Part shown: positions 43,905-57,300 of the stretch, one piece after another
Position numbering within the stretch: position 1 is the stretch's first letter
How the letters are laid out: every line of letters begins with the position of its first letter
NCBI GenBank assembly: GCA_918797485.1
Contig: CAKKNE010000002.1
Location: 1,454,501 to 1,518,500 of the forward strand
Source: Pelagomonas calceolata
Lineage: Eukaryota > Sar > Pelagophyceae > Pelagomonadales > Pelagomonadaceae
Length of the DNA stretch: 64,000 nucleotides
Reading direction: 5' to 3'
Notes under the pieces: generated by a model
Told to the model about the DNA's origin: nothing
Database searches by the model: none
Seen by the model: the letters and a program-made list of their open reading frames with translations, nothing else
Program-made: the position numbers and the translations under genes

Positions 43905-45225
43905 ATGGAGACCCCCCTCGACCCGGACATCGTACAACATGCCATGAAGGTCGAGCGCACGGCGGCAGCGCAGGGAAACGAGCCGCAGGCCTACACGCCC
44001 GCCACGGAGCTGAAAAGTCTGAAACCGTGGACGATGCTCGCGCTTGCGGCGCTCGGAGCCGTCATCATTTCGCTCTGGACCTGGCACTGGCAGATGGCGA
44101 TGACGGCGATCCTCCTCGTCTCCCTCACGTTGGGCCCACTGCTCCGCTGGTGGACGCTCCACCGCGCGACGTGTCCGCTGGACCACGTCCTCATGTCGTT
44201 CCTCGGAGGTCTGTTCCTCCTCTCGACGGTCGCCACGATCATGGGCCTGACCTTCGGCATTCTCGCCGCGCTGATCGTGTCGCCGATCAGCATGCTCGCG
44301 GGGTCGGCGGCCTGGCGGCTGGCGGTCATATGCGACGGGATCGCGCGCTGGAGCGCTTTTTGTTTTGTGGAGGAGATGTGGCTCCTCGGCGCGCTGCGGT
44401 GGTTCCGGCGGAAACGCCAGCATCGCTTCGTCGAGAATAGTAATAGAGCTCAACGGGCCTTTGCGTTGTACGGCGCCGCTTCAGCCGTGGGCTATGCATG
44501 TGCGCAATGCATACTGCTGGCATGCGTTGTGACGGTGCGCATCCGTGCACAAAATTATCTCGGCGTTTCACTGTCTTCACGCCATCGACGCCACGACTCA
44601 CTTGATTTGACCACAGGCGCACATGGACGGCCACACGGTCTTCGAGCGCGGCCACGCCGACGAGGGCGTCGTCACGGCGTCGGAGACGGGAGGTTTACTC
44701 TTCCTCTCACTTTGCTTCGCGTGGTTCTTGCTCCCGCTGCGCCTCCTCGCGAGCCATCTCAACGCGCTGGACTTGGAGCGCTACCCGGACCTCGGCGCGG
44801 ACAACAACCTTTGCATCCCGCTCGGCGCGACTATTGAAGGTGAGGAAGCACCCGTGGGCCTCGCGTGCTCGAAGCGCCTCGCGCACATGTGGGAGGTCGT
44901 CAAGTGGCCCTGGGCCCTTAGGGCGGCGCACTACATCCAATTTACGACTTTCTTCTGGTTGCTCGGTGTGCCCATTACTTTGATGAACATAATCGCTTGG
45001 CTTGTGGTGACCTTCATAGTCTGGGTCGGCATCATGTACGTCGCGCTCTGGCACATCGGCGTCGTGGAACGGGCGCTCGGCCAGAACGGCGCCGCGGTCT
45101 TCTCCGCGAACGACGACGTCACGATGCGCTCGCTCTACGGCTTCGCTCTCTTGGACGACGAGGAGCCGGACCGCATCGCGCACGCGGGATCTCTCGCGCC
45201 GGACGACAACGGCGCCATGATCTGA
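43905..45225 (+). CDS. polytopic membrane protein, unknown function
   Basis: Exons 43905-44429 and 44617-45225 give 377 residues. Hydrophobic segments include TMLALAALGAVIISLWTW, MAMTAILLVSLTLGPLL, FLGGLFLLSTVATIMGLTFGILAALIVSPISML, GLLFLSLCFAWFLLPLRLLA, FTTFFWLLGVPITLMNIIAWLVVTFIVWVGIMYVALW, so about six to seven transmembrane helices. The acidic C-terminal tail is cytosolic-like. A FVEEMWLLG segment in the first half is notable but not enough for a protease call. The intron (187 nt) ends in a decayed introner and begins GTCGAG; the exact donor is the least certain of the splice calls. Family not recognised. Confidence 0.7.
44430..44616 (+). mobile_element. decayed introner-derived intron (187 nt)
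   Basis: The right end ACGCCATCGACGCCACGACTC then CTTGATTTGACCACAG matches the 3' half of the introner family (CGCCATCGACGCGACG ... TTGATTTCCACACAG) with changes. The left half is unrelated or fully eroded, and no target duplication is evident. Confidence 0.6.
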
Positions 45226-45301
45226 CCTCTCCCAATACTCCTCCCCCCCACTGTCTGAACAATCGTACGCGTAGTATATGATAAGAAACAATTACATGTC
45301 T

Positions 45302-48300
45302 TCAGAGGGGTTGGACGCGTCCCCCGCGCACGGGCGGCAGCTCGGCCCGCGGCTTCTGGACGTCGTCGCCCGTCGGCGAGAGTAGTCGTCGTGTCGTCCG
45401 CGAGCGCTTGACGCGACGCCGTAGTGGTCGACCGCTGCGCCACCGCTCCAGGAGGTCGTCCGCGCCGGTCACCTCCGCCGCCAGCTCCATCTCGTCGCGG
45501 TAGTCGAGCTGCTCCAGCTTCTTGTGCGCCGCGTCGGGCCCGTCCCGCCGCGACACGGCCAGCGCGCAGAGCGCGGCCCCGGGGCTCACCTCGCCCGCGG
45601 CCGCGCACTCGACGACGACGTCGTCGGACTCCGCCGGGTCGTGCGCCGCGAGCCACTTGCCCGCGGCGCCCTCCAAACTCTCGCGGAACGACGCGCAGTC
45701 GTAGCGCAGGTGGTCGCCGCGCAGCGCGAAGCGCACCTTGGCGCCGCACGGGCACTTCCAGACGCGCGGCCGCTTATCTCCTCTTGAAGCCGAGTAGGCG
45801 TCGGGCCGGGGCCAGGCCTCCGCGGCCTGCGCCGCCGGCGCCAAATTCAATCTCAAATTCCCCAACGCGAGCGGCGCGATCTTGACCCACGGGTCCGTGC
45901 CCGGGGGCAGCCGCGCGAGCTCCTCCTCCAACGCTCTCTTCCGCGCCTCGGCCTCCAAACGCAGCCGTCTTCTATTAGCTCGGGCCTTGGCGCCGCGGCC
46001 CGGCGTGTAGATCGGCTCGTCCTCCTCCGACGACACCTCGCGTTTGGAGGGAGTCACCTCGATGACGTCGTCGATCGTCGGGTCGCGCCTCGCGGCCTCC
46101 TCGGCGAGCTCCACGCGGATCTTCCGCGCGCGCGCGTCCACGCGATCAATCAACATCTGGAGCGCGGTCCTTTTGGGCGTCGGCGGCTCCTTGACCTCCG
46201 GCTGGAACGTGGCCATGTAGGCCGCGTCGGCGTCCTGCAAATCCTCCTCCTGTTTACGCTCCTCCTCGAAGGTCGCCGACGGCCCGGCCTGCTTGTTCAG
46301 GACCGCCCTTGCCAACATCGGCACGACGCCCTTGCTCATGAAGATCGAGATCGTGTTGCTGATGAACAGCGCGAGCACGATCGACAGTAAAGCCGCCTCG
46401 AGCCAGGCCATGCTGCCTTTATTGCCGCCGCTGGGCCCGCAGTAATGCGCCAACGTGTGCGGGCAGGTCTCGGGCGCGACGGGGCAGCTCACGGGGCAGG
46501 GCACGTCGCCCCGCTTCCTCTTGGGCAGGGCCAGGCATCGCTGCTGCTCCTCGAGACACAAATCCGGGTCGCAGGGCGCGAAGGCCAGATCGTCCTCGGC
46601 TGGCTTTCGGCACAAGTTCTCGTCGATGGCCCAGGTCGTGTTCGCCCATCTCGGCAACTTTGTTGAAGGATCGTGGAACATGTCGTTGTGCCGCTCGCAG
46701 CCGCCGCACTTGTTGATCTGGATCGTGAAGAGAAACACGTACAGCGCGCAGCCCAATATCACGAGCAACGCCAGCACATAAATCGGTGCGTTCAAATGCG
46801 GCGACCAGCCCGCCGAAGTGTGGTCCTTGACGGCGTCCTTCATCGGCGACACGAACTGTTGATACAGAAGTCTTGCTAATTTAGGCAGCTTTTTTAATTC
46901 TTCGTCCTCGGCTTCGATCAGAGCCCGCTCATCCAGTGTTAAACAGTGCACGGGCGGCGGTTTGGGCGGCAAGACTTTGTGTTTGACCTTCTGCCACAAT
47001 GTGGAAGGTGGTTCGAGCGTCGCCTTGTGGGCCCGGTCCCTTCTCTCTTTACACTCCTTCGAGAAGTTCTTAAACGCGAGCTCCGCTCTTTTTAATTCGC
47101 CCTCGCACCGTTTGACCTCCTCCGCCGCGCTCGCTCTTTTCGAGACGCACAACTGACTAAACTCGTGGTGCTCCTGCGACGTTAATGCTCGAGCCTCCCC
47201 CAAATCACCGTCCTTCGCGAAGTGGTGCAGCCGCTGCAATTCCTCGGCCAGGTCGTGGAAGACGGCCTTCTGGGCGTCGCGCGCGTGATCCAAGGCCGCG
47301 AGCGCATCTAGCACACGTCGCCGCTTCCGCACCCTTACCCTATTCTCCCGCGCTAGGTTGCCCGGATCTACTCCCAAAAAGTGGTCCACGTCGCTATTTT
47401 TTTCGCCCGTCTTCGAAAATAAAAACGCAAATCCTAAGTAGAAGAACGTCGAGAACATGGCCGCGATGGACGAGTATGCCACTTTTGCCACGTGCGTCGT
47501 GGGTCGGTGCGGGGCGTTATGAATCGAGGCCTCCGTCCCTCCAATGGTAAAGGGCGGGGCGACGGATAGGAACAACGCGTTCGCCGCCAGCGTCGCAAAA
47601 ATCAACACGGCGAGCACCGTGACGCGCTCCGCGCGCGTGTAGTTCCCGTCCGGCAGGTGGAAGATCTGCAATATTTTGTGCTCGCGGCGCATCGCCGTCA
47701 CGAAACCGTGTAAAGCGGTCGCCGCGTACCGTTTGACGGGCATGGCCTGCCGCGCGTAGGCCTTGAAGACGGACGGCGTCAGCAGCCACGGCCGGCGCTC
47801 CTTCGTCCGAAAGGCCGCGGCGAGCGCGACGCGTTCTGTGGTGCGCGATATCTTGGTCGGCTCCTTCTTGACCGTGTCGCCCGGCAGGACCGCCTCGCGC
47901 AGCGCGTGCCGGTCCCGCTCGTCGGCCTTGTCGTCCATGACGCCGCGCGCCCAGAGCGCCGCGAAGAGAGCCAGCGCCAATAATAAGGTGATGAGCACCG
48001 TCAGGGAGTTCAATAAATCGGTAAGCGACAGGGCCAGGCCCATCTCGACGACGGACCCGGCCGTCGAGCCGACGTCGCCCGTCGCGCCGGCAAAGTCCGT
48101 CAAGTGCGTGCACTCGCACATTATCGACGAATTCGTGTAGCTCGCCACGGTACAACCGTCGCCGGCCCAGTCACTCACGTTCGCGTCCCAGAACTTGCAC
48201 TCGGGCACGCGCCCGGGGCACGTCACCGTGACGGCCAGCGGCTCGCCCTCGCCCGTCACCTTCGGCGCGTAGAACGTGCGGTTCGAGCCCTCGGGGTGCA

Positions 48301-51300
48301 GCTCGTCGGGCGGGAACTCGATGAACTGGGGCAGCGAGCAGTTGAACTCCACGACCGAGGAGTTGCAGTCGAGTTTCAAGATCTGCGACGAGTTGAGGCA
48401 CTTCCCGTGCCGCACGTTGTCTTCTTTCGTCGTGCTATTGCCATTGGACGTGGCGTCGGTCGCCTCGCACATGCCCGAATCGCCGCAGGCGACGCACCGG
48501 TCGCCGTCCCTATAATAACCCGGCGCCTTCGAGCCGTCGGGGCGCTCGACGAACGCCGCGCACGCCGTCAGCAGCGGATCTGCAGTTTCAAGCTTGATCT
48601 CGAGGACGATGGGCTCCTCGAGGCCCTCGACCTTCACCGTCTTCCCGGAAGCGCCCATCTCGATCTGCACCAGGTCCGAGTTCGTCCGGTCCGCGTCCGA
48701 CGCGTAGACGTTCTTCATCTGCGCGACCTTCACGTCGACGTCGGCGATGTCGCCGTCCTGGAGCCGTCTCCTCGCTCGTCCGCGCCGCCTCTGGGCCTCA
48801 TCACACGAACCGCCGCCCGCGGCGTCCATCGCGCTGCTCGGCATGCCCGTGACGCCGCCCTTGCCCGCGCCGAGCCCGAACCCGCCACCGAAGACGTCGC
48901 GCGTGCCGCAGTCCGTCCGCGACGCGCTCAGCTCCAAATTCGGCGTCGACAGCGGGAAGCTCTGGCCGCCGAAGGCGTTCGCGACCATGCCCGTCGCGAG
49001 CGCGCCGACGGTGCCGGCCATCTGGCCGCCCAGGGCCGCCTTGCTCGCCGCGGCGTCCTCGCCCGCGCCCTCGGCGGGAGCGGAGAAGAGCGACGCGTCC
49101 AGCAGCGACGACACGGCCGCCGCCGTCGACGCGGCGGCGTCGGGGTCGATGCCGGTCTCGGCCGAGCCGCCGACGACGTTGTCCAGCAGGTCGAGGGCGC
49201 CCGTCTGGGAGTCCTCGCTGAGGGCCTCGGGGTTCGCGCTCAGCGTCGACACCGTGCTCAACACCTGGGTCGTCGCCGCGGCGGACGTCCCCGTGCCCAC
49301 GAGGCTCGCCGCGCTCAGCGTCGCCGCGAACAGGTTGTCGATGAGCGCCGTCTCCGCCGCGAGCTCCTCGGGCGTCTTCTCGACCTCGGTCCCGTTGACC
49401 GACTTGGGAGTCGTACCGAGCACGCTCGCCACGTTCGAGATGAGCGAGAGCGACGCCTCGCCGTCGGACGTGTCGAGCGACGAGCTCAGCAAGTCGTCGG
49501 CGAGCTCCGTGAGGTCTTCCGTGGAGATGACGAGCTCGTCGACGCGCGCCGGCTGCTGGACTTCGGCGTAGGACAGGTAGCGGTCGAAGGTGCGACCGAC
49601 GCACGAGATGTTGACGTTTTTGGCCTGCGGCAGCGTCGTGACGAACCACGCGGAGGCGTACTGGTCCGCGACGAGGGGCACGAGCTGCTCGGGCTTGTAG
49701 CCGCTCGCCGTGCGCATCGTCCGGCGCTGCTGGCGGTACCCGTACGTGTAGGTCAGCGGGTAGTCGTCCGCGTCGTCGGACCAGCCGTCCAACAGAAACT
49801 CGAACTCCGTCGTGAGCGCCATGCCCCGGTAGGGCGTCACGGCCAGCGTGCCCGACGTCGGCGGGCCGTTCGTCGTCAGCGAGACGACGGTCGACGACGT
49901 GGACCCGATGCCGTCCGTGACCGTGAGCTTGAGCCGGTAGACGGTGTTCGCGCGCGTCGCCCCGAGCTGGACGAGCATGGGCGACGCCGCGTCCGCGGCC
50001 TTGCCCAGCAGGCAGCCCTCGTCCTCGGGCAGGCAGGCCGCGGCGCCCTCGACCTCCCAGGCCGAGTCGCAGCAGGACCGGCCGGGGTCGGGCGACGTCG
50101 CCTCGAAGTAGATCGCGGCGAAGGTGTCCGCCGTGGGGTTGTACTTGAGGCCCTCGTCGAAGTCCGTGACCGTCGCGCGCGGCATGAAGCGGTCCGACGA
50201 CACCTTCACGAGGATGGCGTAGGCCGCGCTCCGCGCGCCGCGCGAGACGGTCAGCGCGAACTCGTAGGTCGTGTCGCCGAGCCAGCCACCCGTCGTGTCC
50301 GGCACGAAGGCGAGGATCGCGGACGTCGCGTCGACGGCGCCCAGCAGGGCCGGCGCGTCCTCGCGGCTCCCGTCGTCCAGGACGCGCGCGACGGTCCACG
50401 CGTAGGCGAGGGGCCCCTCGGCCTCGTTCTCGTCGGGGTCGTAAGACTCGGAGCCGTCGAGCTCCACGTCGTCGCCGATCGCCACGGCCTGCTCGACGCC
50501 GCCCAGGATCGAGGCCACGAGGTCCTGCGCGCCGACGACGACCGTCGCCGTCGCGGAGGTGTTGATGGTCATCGTGTCCGCGAAACCCACGGTCGCGCGG
50601 AACATGTAGGTCGCGCCCGCGCGCAGCGTGTCGACGGGCAGGCGGCAGGACACGGGGTTCGCCGTGTACTCCGCCACGGCCGCGCGCGAGAGCTCGGGCG
50701 ACGCGTCGCCCCACTCGGCGCCCTCGAGGCGCCAGGCGCGCCAGGCGAAGCCCAGCGTGGCGCTCGACACGTTCATGTCCGTGCAGGTCAGGTTCGGCAG
50801 GGCCACGTCGAGCTTGAGCGTCTTGGGGTCGGACCGGACCATGGTCTGCGTCGCCGCGCCCTGGAACTGGACGCCCGGCGACGGCGAGGCGAGCTTGTCG
50901 ACGGTCGCGTAGGCCGTCGTCGTCACGCCCAGGAAGTTCGTCGCGGCGATGAGGAACTCGTAGGGGCGGCCCGCGAGGAGGTCGTCGAAGCCGAGCTCCA
51001 CGTTCACGACGCCCGCGGCGTCGGCGGCCGCGAGCTTGGCCTCGAGCGACGCCACGCTGGTGAGGTCGGCCTCGGTCTCGGCGTCCCAGTTCGTCAGCAC
51101 GCCCCAGTTGTACGTCAGCTCGCGGGACCCGCCGCCCGTGGCGCCGCGCGCGTCGAGGACGACGCCGTCGCAGACGCCGACGCTCTCCGGCGCCGTGATC
51201 GAGATCGCCGGCGCCACGGGGTGCAGGGGCGTCTGCGCCTCGGCGTACTGCGCCGCCGCGAACAGCGTCGCGCCGGCGAGGTCCGTCTGCAGCACGCCGC

Positions 51301-54300
51301 CCTTGAGCCACACGCTGTTGAGGTCCGTCGCGTTCGTGTAGTCGAAGGGGATCAGGGCCGCGCCGGCCGTGAAGGTGACGCGCAGCGCGCTCGAGTTGCG
51401 CCACTGGCACGCCGCGCCGGGGCCGAACGCCGGCTCCGCGTACTCGAAGAGCGTGGCGCAATCAACGTCCCACGCGCCGTCGACCATGTTCGTCGGGCTG
51501 TCGAAGCGCACGTCCACGCCGTTGCCGCCGTCCAGGAACCGCACGAGCTCCAGCTTGGGCGGCGGCACGCTGTCGGCCGAGAACTCGACGGCGATCTCGA
51601 CGTCGGAGACGGCGAGGCCGTCGAAGAAGGCGTCCTCGGACGACAGGGAGTGCGTGAGCGTGGCCATCCGGCTCCGCGTGTCGCTCGCGTTGCGCAGCGA
51701 CGCGTTCACGGCCACGAGGTTCGGCTCCCAGTCGTCCGGCGAGAACACGAGCTGCCGGGGGAAGACGTAGACGTACGGGTCGGCGCAGCCGAGCGTCACG
51801 ACGACGTCGGCCGTCGGCGGCGCGGACAGCGTGATGCTGTAGCCGTCGCTGAACGTCGGGCCGTCGACGCCGGCCCCGACCGTCAGCGTCTTGCCGCTCA
51901 CGGTGGCGAAGGCGACGTCGTCCTCCAGCACGACGCTCGTCAGCGTCGCCGAGGTCACGCCGTCGTAGTTCGTGTCGTTGGACGTCGCCACGACGGTCAC
52001 CTGGTAGTTCCGGTTGCCCTCCAGCACGTTGTCGTCGGCCACGTGCAGCGAGAGCAGCCGCGTCGCCGCCCAGTCCTCCGGCTGGATCGTGAGCGAGGCG
52101 TTCGCCACGCCGTCGAACTCGATGCTCTCGAACGCGTCGACGTCGCCCCGGACGGCGAGCCGCACCGGCGCGAAGGGCATGCTCGTGAGCGCCAGGGTGT
52201 AGACGTACGTGGCGGCGTTCTCGTCCCGTTTCAGGGGCACGTTGCCGCTCGTCACGGGCGGGATCTTCGAGAGGAACTTTCCGGCGCTGATGAGCGACTC
52301 GTCGACGTCGATGACGTCCACGCCGAACGTCTCCAGGAAGCGGCAGCACGCGTAGTTCGGGTCGATCGAGTCCAGGGACACGTCCACGGACTGCGAGAAC
52401 GACGCGCCGTTGTTGATGCGGTCCCGGAGCGCGCCGACCATGACCTTGAGCGTCGTGGTGCCCGCGGGGATGATCTTGGTCGCCGAGGCGCTGCCCGGGT
52501 CCGACGCCAGCGCGTAGCCCGGGTCCGCCGGGTCCTCGTCGTAGAAGCGGAGCGCGTTCGACGCGGCGCCGTAGGCGCGCAGCTTCACCTCCACGTCCTC
52601 GCGCGGCACGGACTCCGCCGCGAGCTCGACGAGCAGCGGCTTGACGACGAGCTTCACGTCGAGGCTCACGCTCGCCTCGGCGAAGTCCGCGGGCGGCACG
52701 ACCTCGAAGCCGGCGAGGCGGTAGCCCGCCGTCGTCGGCGCGAGCGACGGCACCGGCGAGGGCTCGAGGGTCCGGAAGAGCAGGACCTCGCCGACGGCGA
52801 CGACGCGCCCGCCGATGCCGCGCGCCGCGAGGGCCTTGGAGAAGTTGCCGGCCTCGACGCTCTTGACGACGCAGGCCTCGACCTCGTCGGCGAACGCCTG
52901 GCCGCCGCGGTCCTGGAAGCCCGCGTCCACGTCCGCGTAGGCGAGGCGCACCTCGTAGACGAGGTCCTTGCGGGCGACGGCCGTCGGCGCGAACGTGGCC
53001 GAGGGCGCGGCCGAGGGCGTGGTCGTCGGGACCGCCGACGTCGGCGCCGGGGCGGGCGCGGCCGTCGACGGCGCCGGCGTCGGCCGGGCCGTCGTCGGCG
53101 CGGGCGCCGGCCGGGCCGTCGGCGCGGGCGCGGGCGCGGGCGTGGCCGGGGCCGCGTCCTCGAGGCGCCGCGCGGCGGCGCCCTCCGCGGCGGCGCCGTC
53201 CGCGGCGGCGCAGTCGGCGACCCGCACGTCGACGCCCGGGACGCACATGGCCCCGGCCAGGGCCGCGGCGTAGCCCGCGAGGAAGGCCGGGTCGGCGCAC
53301 GCGCCGGGCAGCGCCTCGACGCCGAGCGTGCCGGCGGCCGCGATGAGCAGCTGCGTCGGCGCGAACGTCGTCGGCGTCGCGGTCGGCTCCGGCGTCGCCG
53401 GCGTCGGGGCGGCCGTCGGGGGCGCCGACGGCCGCGACGTGGGCACGGCCGTCGTCGGCACGGGCGACGGCAGCTCCGTCGGCGCGCTCGTCGGCGCGCC
53501 GGTCGGCGGCGACGTCGGCAGCCCGGTCGGCGGCCACGTCTCGTAGGTCGGCGCCACGGTCGGGAACGGCGAGACCGACGGCGCGCTCGTCGTCGGCATC
53601 GGCGACGGCACGGGCGTCGGCGCGCCCGTGGGCGCGCCCGTGGGCGCGGCCGTCGGGAGGCTCGTGGGCGCGGACGTCGGGGGGGCCGTGGGGAGCGACG
53701 AGGGCACCGGACTCGGCGGAGCCGTCGGCGTCGACGTCGGCGGCGTCGTCGGGACGCTCGTCGGCGCGGCCGACGGCGCCGAGCTCGGCAGGGGCGTCGG
53801 GAGCGCGGTCGGCGGACTGGTCGGCACGGCCGTCGGCGGCGGGCTGATGATGCCGTAGAGCACGCCGACCTGCCAGGCGTCCAGCGCGTCCTCGTAGACG
53901 TACACCTCGTCCACGGCGCCCCGGAGCGTGTGGGAGCCCTGGACGTCGGCGCCGATGTACAGCGGCGAGCCGAGGCTCGTGTTGACGGTCGCCTTCCAGG
54001 TCTTCTCGAGGACGCCGTCCACGTAGAAGGTCACGTTCCTCGACCGGCCTTTCTCTTTCGGGACCGCGGCGTACGTCACGCAGTAGTGGTGCCACGTCTG
54101 CTCCCAGAGCCCATGCCACTTGGGCTGCACCGCGGTGGTGCCGCCGCCACCGCTGGCACCGTTTTCAGCGTTTTCACCGTTTTCACCGTCGAGCGTGAGA
54201 CGACGCGTGCGTCGAGAGTTCGTCGAAGAGCCATAGCTGTACGAATAGCTGCCGCCGTGCGAGTGGCTCTTCTCGTACGAAAAGGAGTAGCTCTTCGCGC

Positions 54301-57300
54301 TCGACGAGGACGAGTCCTCATGACTGGCGGCGGGCGCCGGAGCCGGGCCGTAAGAATAGCTGTCGCCGTGCGAGGGGCCGTAAGAATAGCTGCCGAGGTT
54401 GCCGGAGCAGGATAAGTCGCACGTGAGGCCTAGGAATCTCTGGGCCATGTCCTCATAATGGCACTCGACCCACGCCTGGTACTCCGTTTGGCAGACGGCG
54501 GGCCCCTCGCACTCTCCGTTCGAGAGATGTTGCTGGACGTCGTCGCAGGTATTCGGCGAAAAGTCGTCGTCGTCGCCGCCGGCAAAGAAGTCGTCGTCGA
54601 GGCTTTGTTGCTTGCTGAGGCAGTCTTGGAAAGCCGCCTCTTCCGCGGGACACGCCGACACGCACTCGTTGGGAAGCGTCGCGATCGAGCTGCCCGTGAT
54701 GAGGTGGATGTCGTCGTCGAACGAGTCCTCCATGCACTGACAGTCGTCCTGGCACCAGCACTCCCCGTCAGGAGTCCAATCGATGGCCACGAGGTCGGCA
54801 TACGTATTCTCGCACATTGTCCAGCAGGCGCTGGCATCCGACGTGCTGCCAATCAATTCGTCGAGGTCGGAGGAACACCAGCCATTGCCGGTTCCCCAGT
54901 ACGTGTAGACATAGCTGTAGGAATAGCTGCCGCCGTAGGAGGGGCTTTTCGCGCTCGACGAGTCCGGGTCGTAAGAATAGCTGCCGCCGTGCGAGTGGCT
55001 CTTCTCGTACGAAAAGGAGTAGCTCTTCGCGCTCGACGAGGACGAGTCCTCATGACTGGCGGCGGGCGCCGGAGCCGGGCCGTACGAATAGCCGCTGTCG
55101 TAGGAGTAGCTCTTCGCGCTCGACGAGTCCGGGCTCGCAAGCGTGGGAGTTGGCGCGAAGCTCGGCACCGCCGTGGGAAGAGACGTTGGCGCGGAGCTCG
55201 GCACCAAGGTCGGTACCGGCGTCGGCGCGAGCGAAGGACTGGCGGCTGGCGTCGGCGCGGGCGTCGGACAGTTGCCTTGCGTGACGCCGCACGACGTCGA
55301 CTCGCAAAGAGCGTCCTCGAACGCTTCCGACAGGCTTACGTCGTTGTCGACGCACCAACCGAGGTCTTGGTCGAAGGCCGATGCGCGGTAAAACATCTGC
55401 TCCATATCCTCGACACCCTCAACGCTCCAGCCACTAATATCTTGGTTGAAGTTTGAGGCCTCTTCGAACATATCCCTCATGTTCGTAACGGCTCCAACGC
55501 TCCAGTCACCAATCGGTTGGTTGAACGCCGCGGCGAATTCGAACATATCCATCATATTCGTAACCAAGGAGGTTTCCCACGCGCCGATGCTGTTGTTGAA
55601 GGACGAAGCGTCGCGGAACATCTTCTCCATGTCCCTGACCTTGTTGACCCGCCAGCCGCCGATCGGTTGGTCGAACGCCGAGGCCTCTCGGAACATCGAC
55701 CGCATCGTCGTGACGCTGGTTGTATTCCACGCGCTGATGTCGTCGTTGAAGGAAGAGGCGCCACCGTTGCGGTACTCGCAATAATCTGATACGCAAAACA
55801 ACTCCTGCATGTCCGTCACCCCGCCAGTCTCCCACGTAGAAATATGGCCGTACGCCGCCTCGGCGGCCACCAGGTTCCAGAGCCACGCCGTTACGGCCGT
55901 TCTGATGGTGCTGTCGTCAAGCTTCCCGGGGCCGCTGCCACCGCAACTCACTGCAGCTGCCCAATTGACGCCACACGACGTCAACTCGCAAGGAGCGTCC
56001 TCGAACGCTTTCTCCAGGCTCACGTCGTCGTCGACGCACCAACCGAGGTCTTGGTCGAAGGCCGATGCGCCCCAGAACATCTGCTCCATATCCTCGACAC
56101 TCTCAACGCTCCAGCCACTAATATCTTGGTTGAAGTTTGAGGCCTCTTCGAACATATCCTTCATGTTCGTAACGGCTCCAACGCTCCAGTCACCAATCGG
56201 TTGGTTGAACGCCGCAGCGGATTGAAACATATCCCCCATATTCGTAACCAAGGAGGTTTTCCACGCGCCGATGTTGTTATTGAAGGACGAAGCGTCGCGA
56301 AACATCAACCCCATATCCGTGACCTTGTTGACCCGCCAGCCGCTGATCGCTTGGTCGAACGACGAGGCTTCCCAGAACATCGCCACCATCGTCGTGACGC
56401 TGGTTGTATTCCACGCGCTGATGTCGTCGTTGAAGGAAGAGGCGCCACCGTTGCGGTAATCGCAATAATCTGATACGCAAAACAATTCCGACATGTCCGT
56501 CACCCCGCCGGTCTCCCACGTGGAAATATGGCCGTACGCCGCCTCGGCGGCGGTCGCATCTGAGACCCATGCACTAACGGCCGCGCGGATACTGACGTCG
56601 CTCATTGGAGTGCCTCCACACCTTAGTGCGGCCGAGTAGTAGACGCCGCACGACGTCGAATCGCACGGGGTGCCGTCGAACGCGTCGCGCAAGTTGACGA
56701 CGTCGGCCACGCACCAGTCGAGGTCCTGGTCCAAGGCAGAATTCTGGAATGCCTCCTCCATATCAACAACGGCTTCAACGTTCCAGCCGCCAATGTCTTG
56801 ATTGAAGGAGGACGCGTCCTGGAACATCTCTACCATCGACGTAACGCCTGAGGTATCCCACGGGCCAATGTCGTCGTTGAAGCCCGAGGCGTCTTCGAAC
56901 AACTCCGACATGTCCGTCACCCCTGATGTGTCCCAAGTGGAGATGTGCCCGTAGGTCGCCTCGGCGGCCGTCGCGTCCGAGAGCCACGCGGCGACTGCCA
57001 ATCGGATGCCAACGTCGCTCATCGGGCCGCCGCCGCACTTCAGAGCAGCTGCTGGCAGAATACCGCACGACGTCGACGCGCACAAGGTGCCGTCGAACGC
57101 GTCGAGCAAGTGGACTTCGTCGTTCACGCACCAGCCGAGGTCCTGGTCCAAGGCAGCATTCTGGAATACCTCCTCCATATCAACAACGGCTTCAACGTTC
57201 CAGCCGCCAATGTCTTGATTGAAGGAGGACGCGTCCTGGAACATCTCTACCATCGACGTAACGCCTGAGGTATCCCACGGGCCAATGTCGTCGTTGAAGC

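Noticed and set aside
48104-54415. 2,103-codon open frame on the plus strand opposite the giant gene
   Set aside because: It is Arg/Gly/Asp/Val-rich without domains and is the mirror of a GC-biased coding strand. The minus frame has clear LamG, REJ and GPS features.
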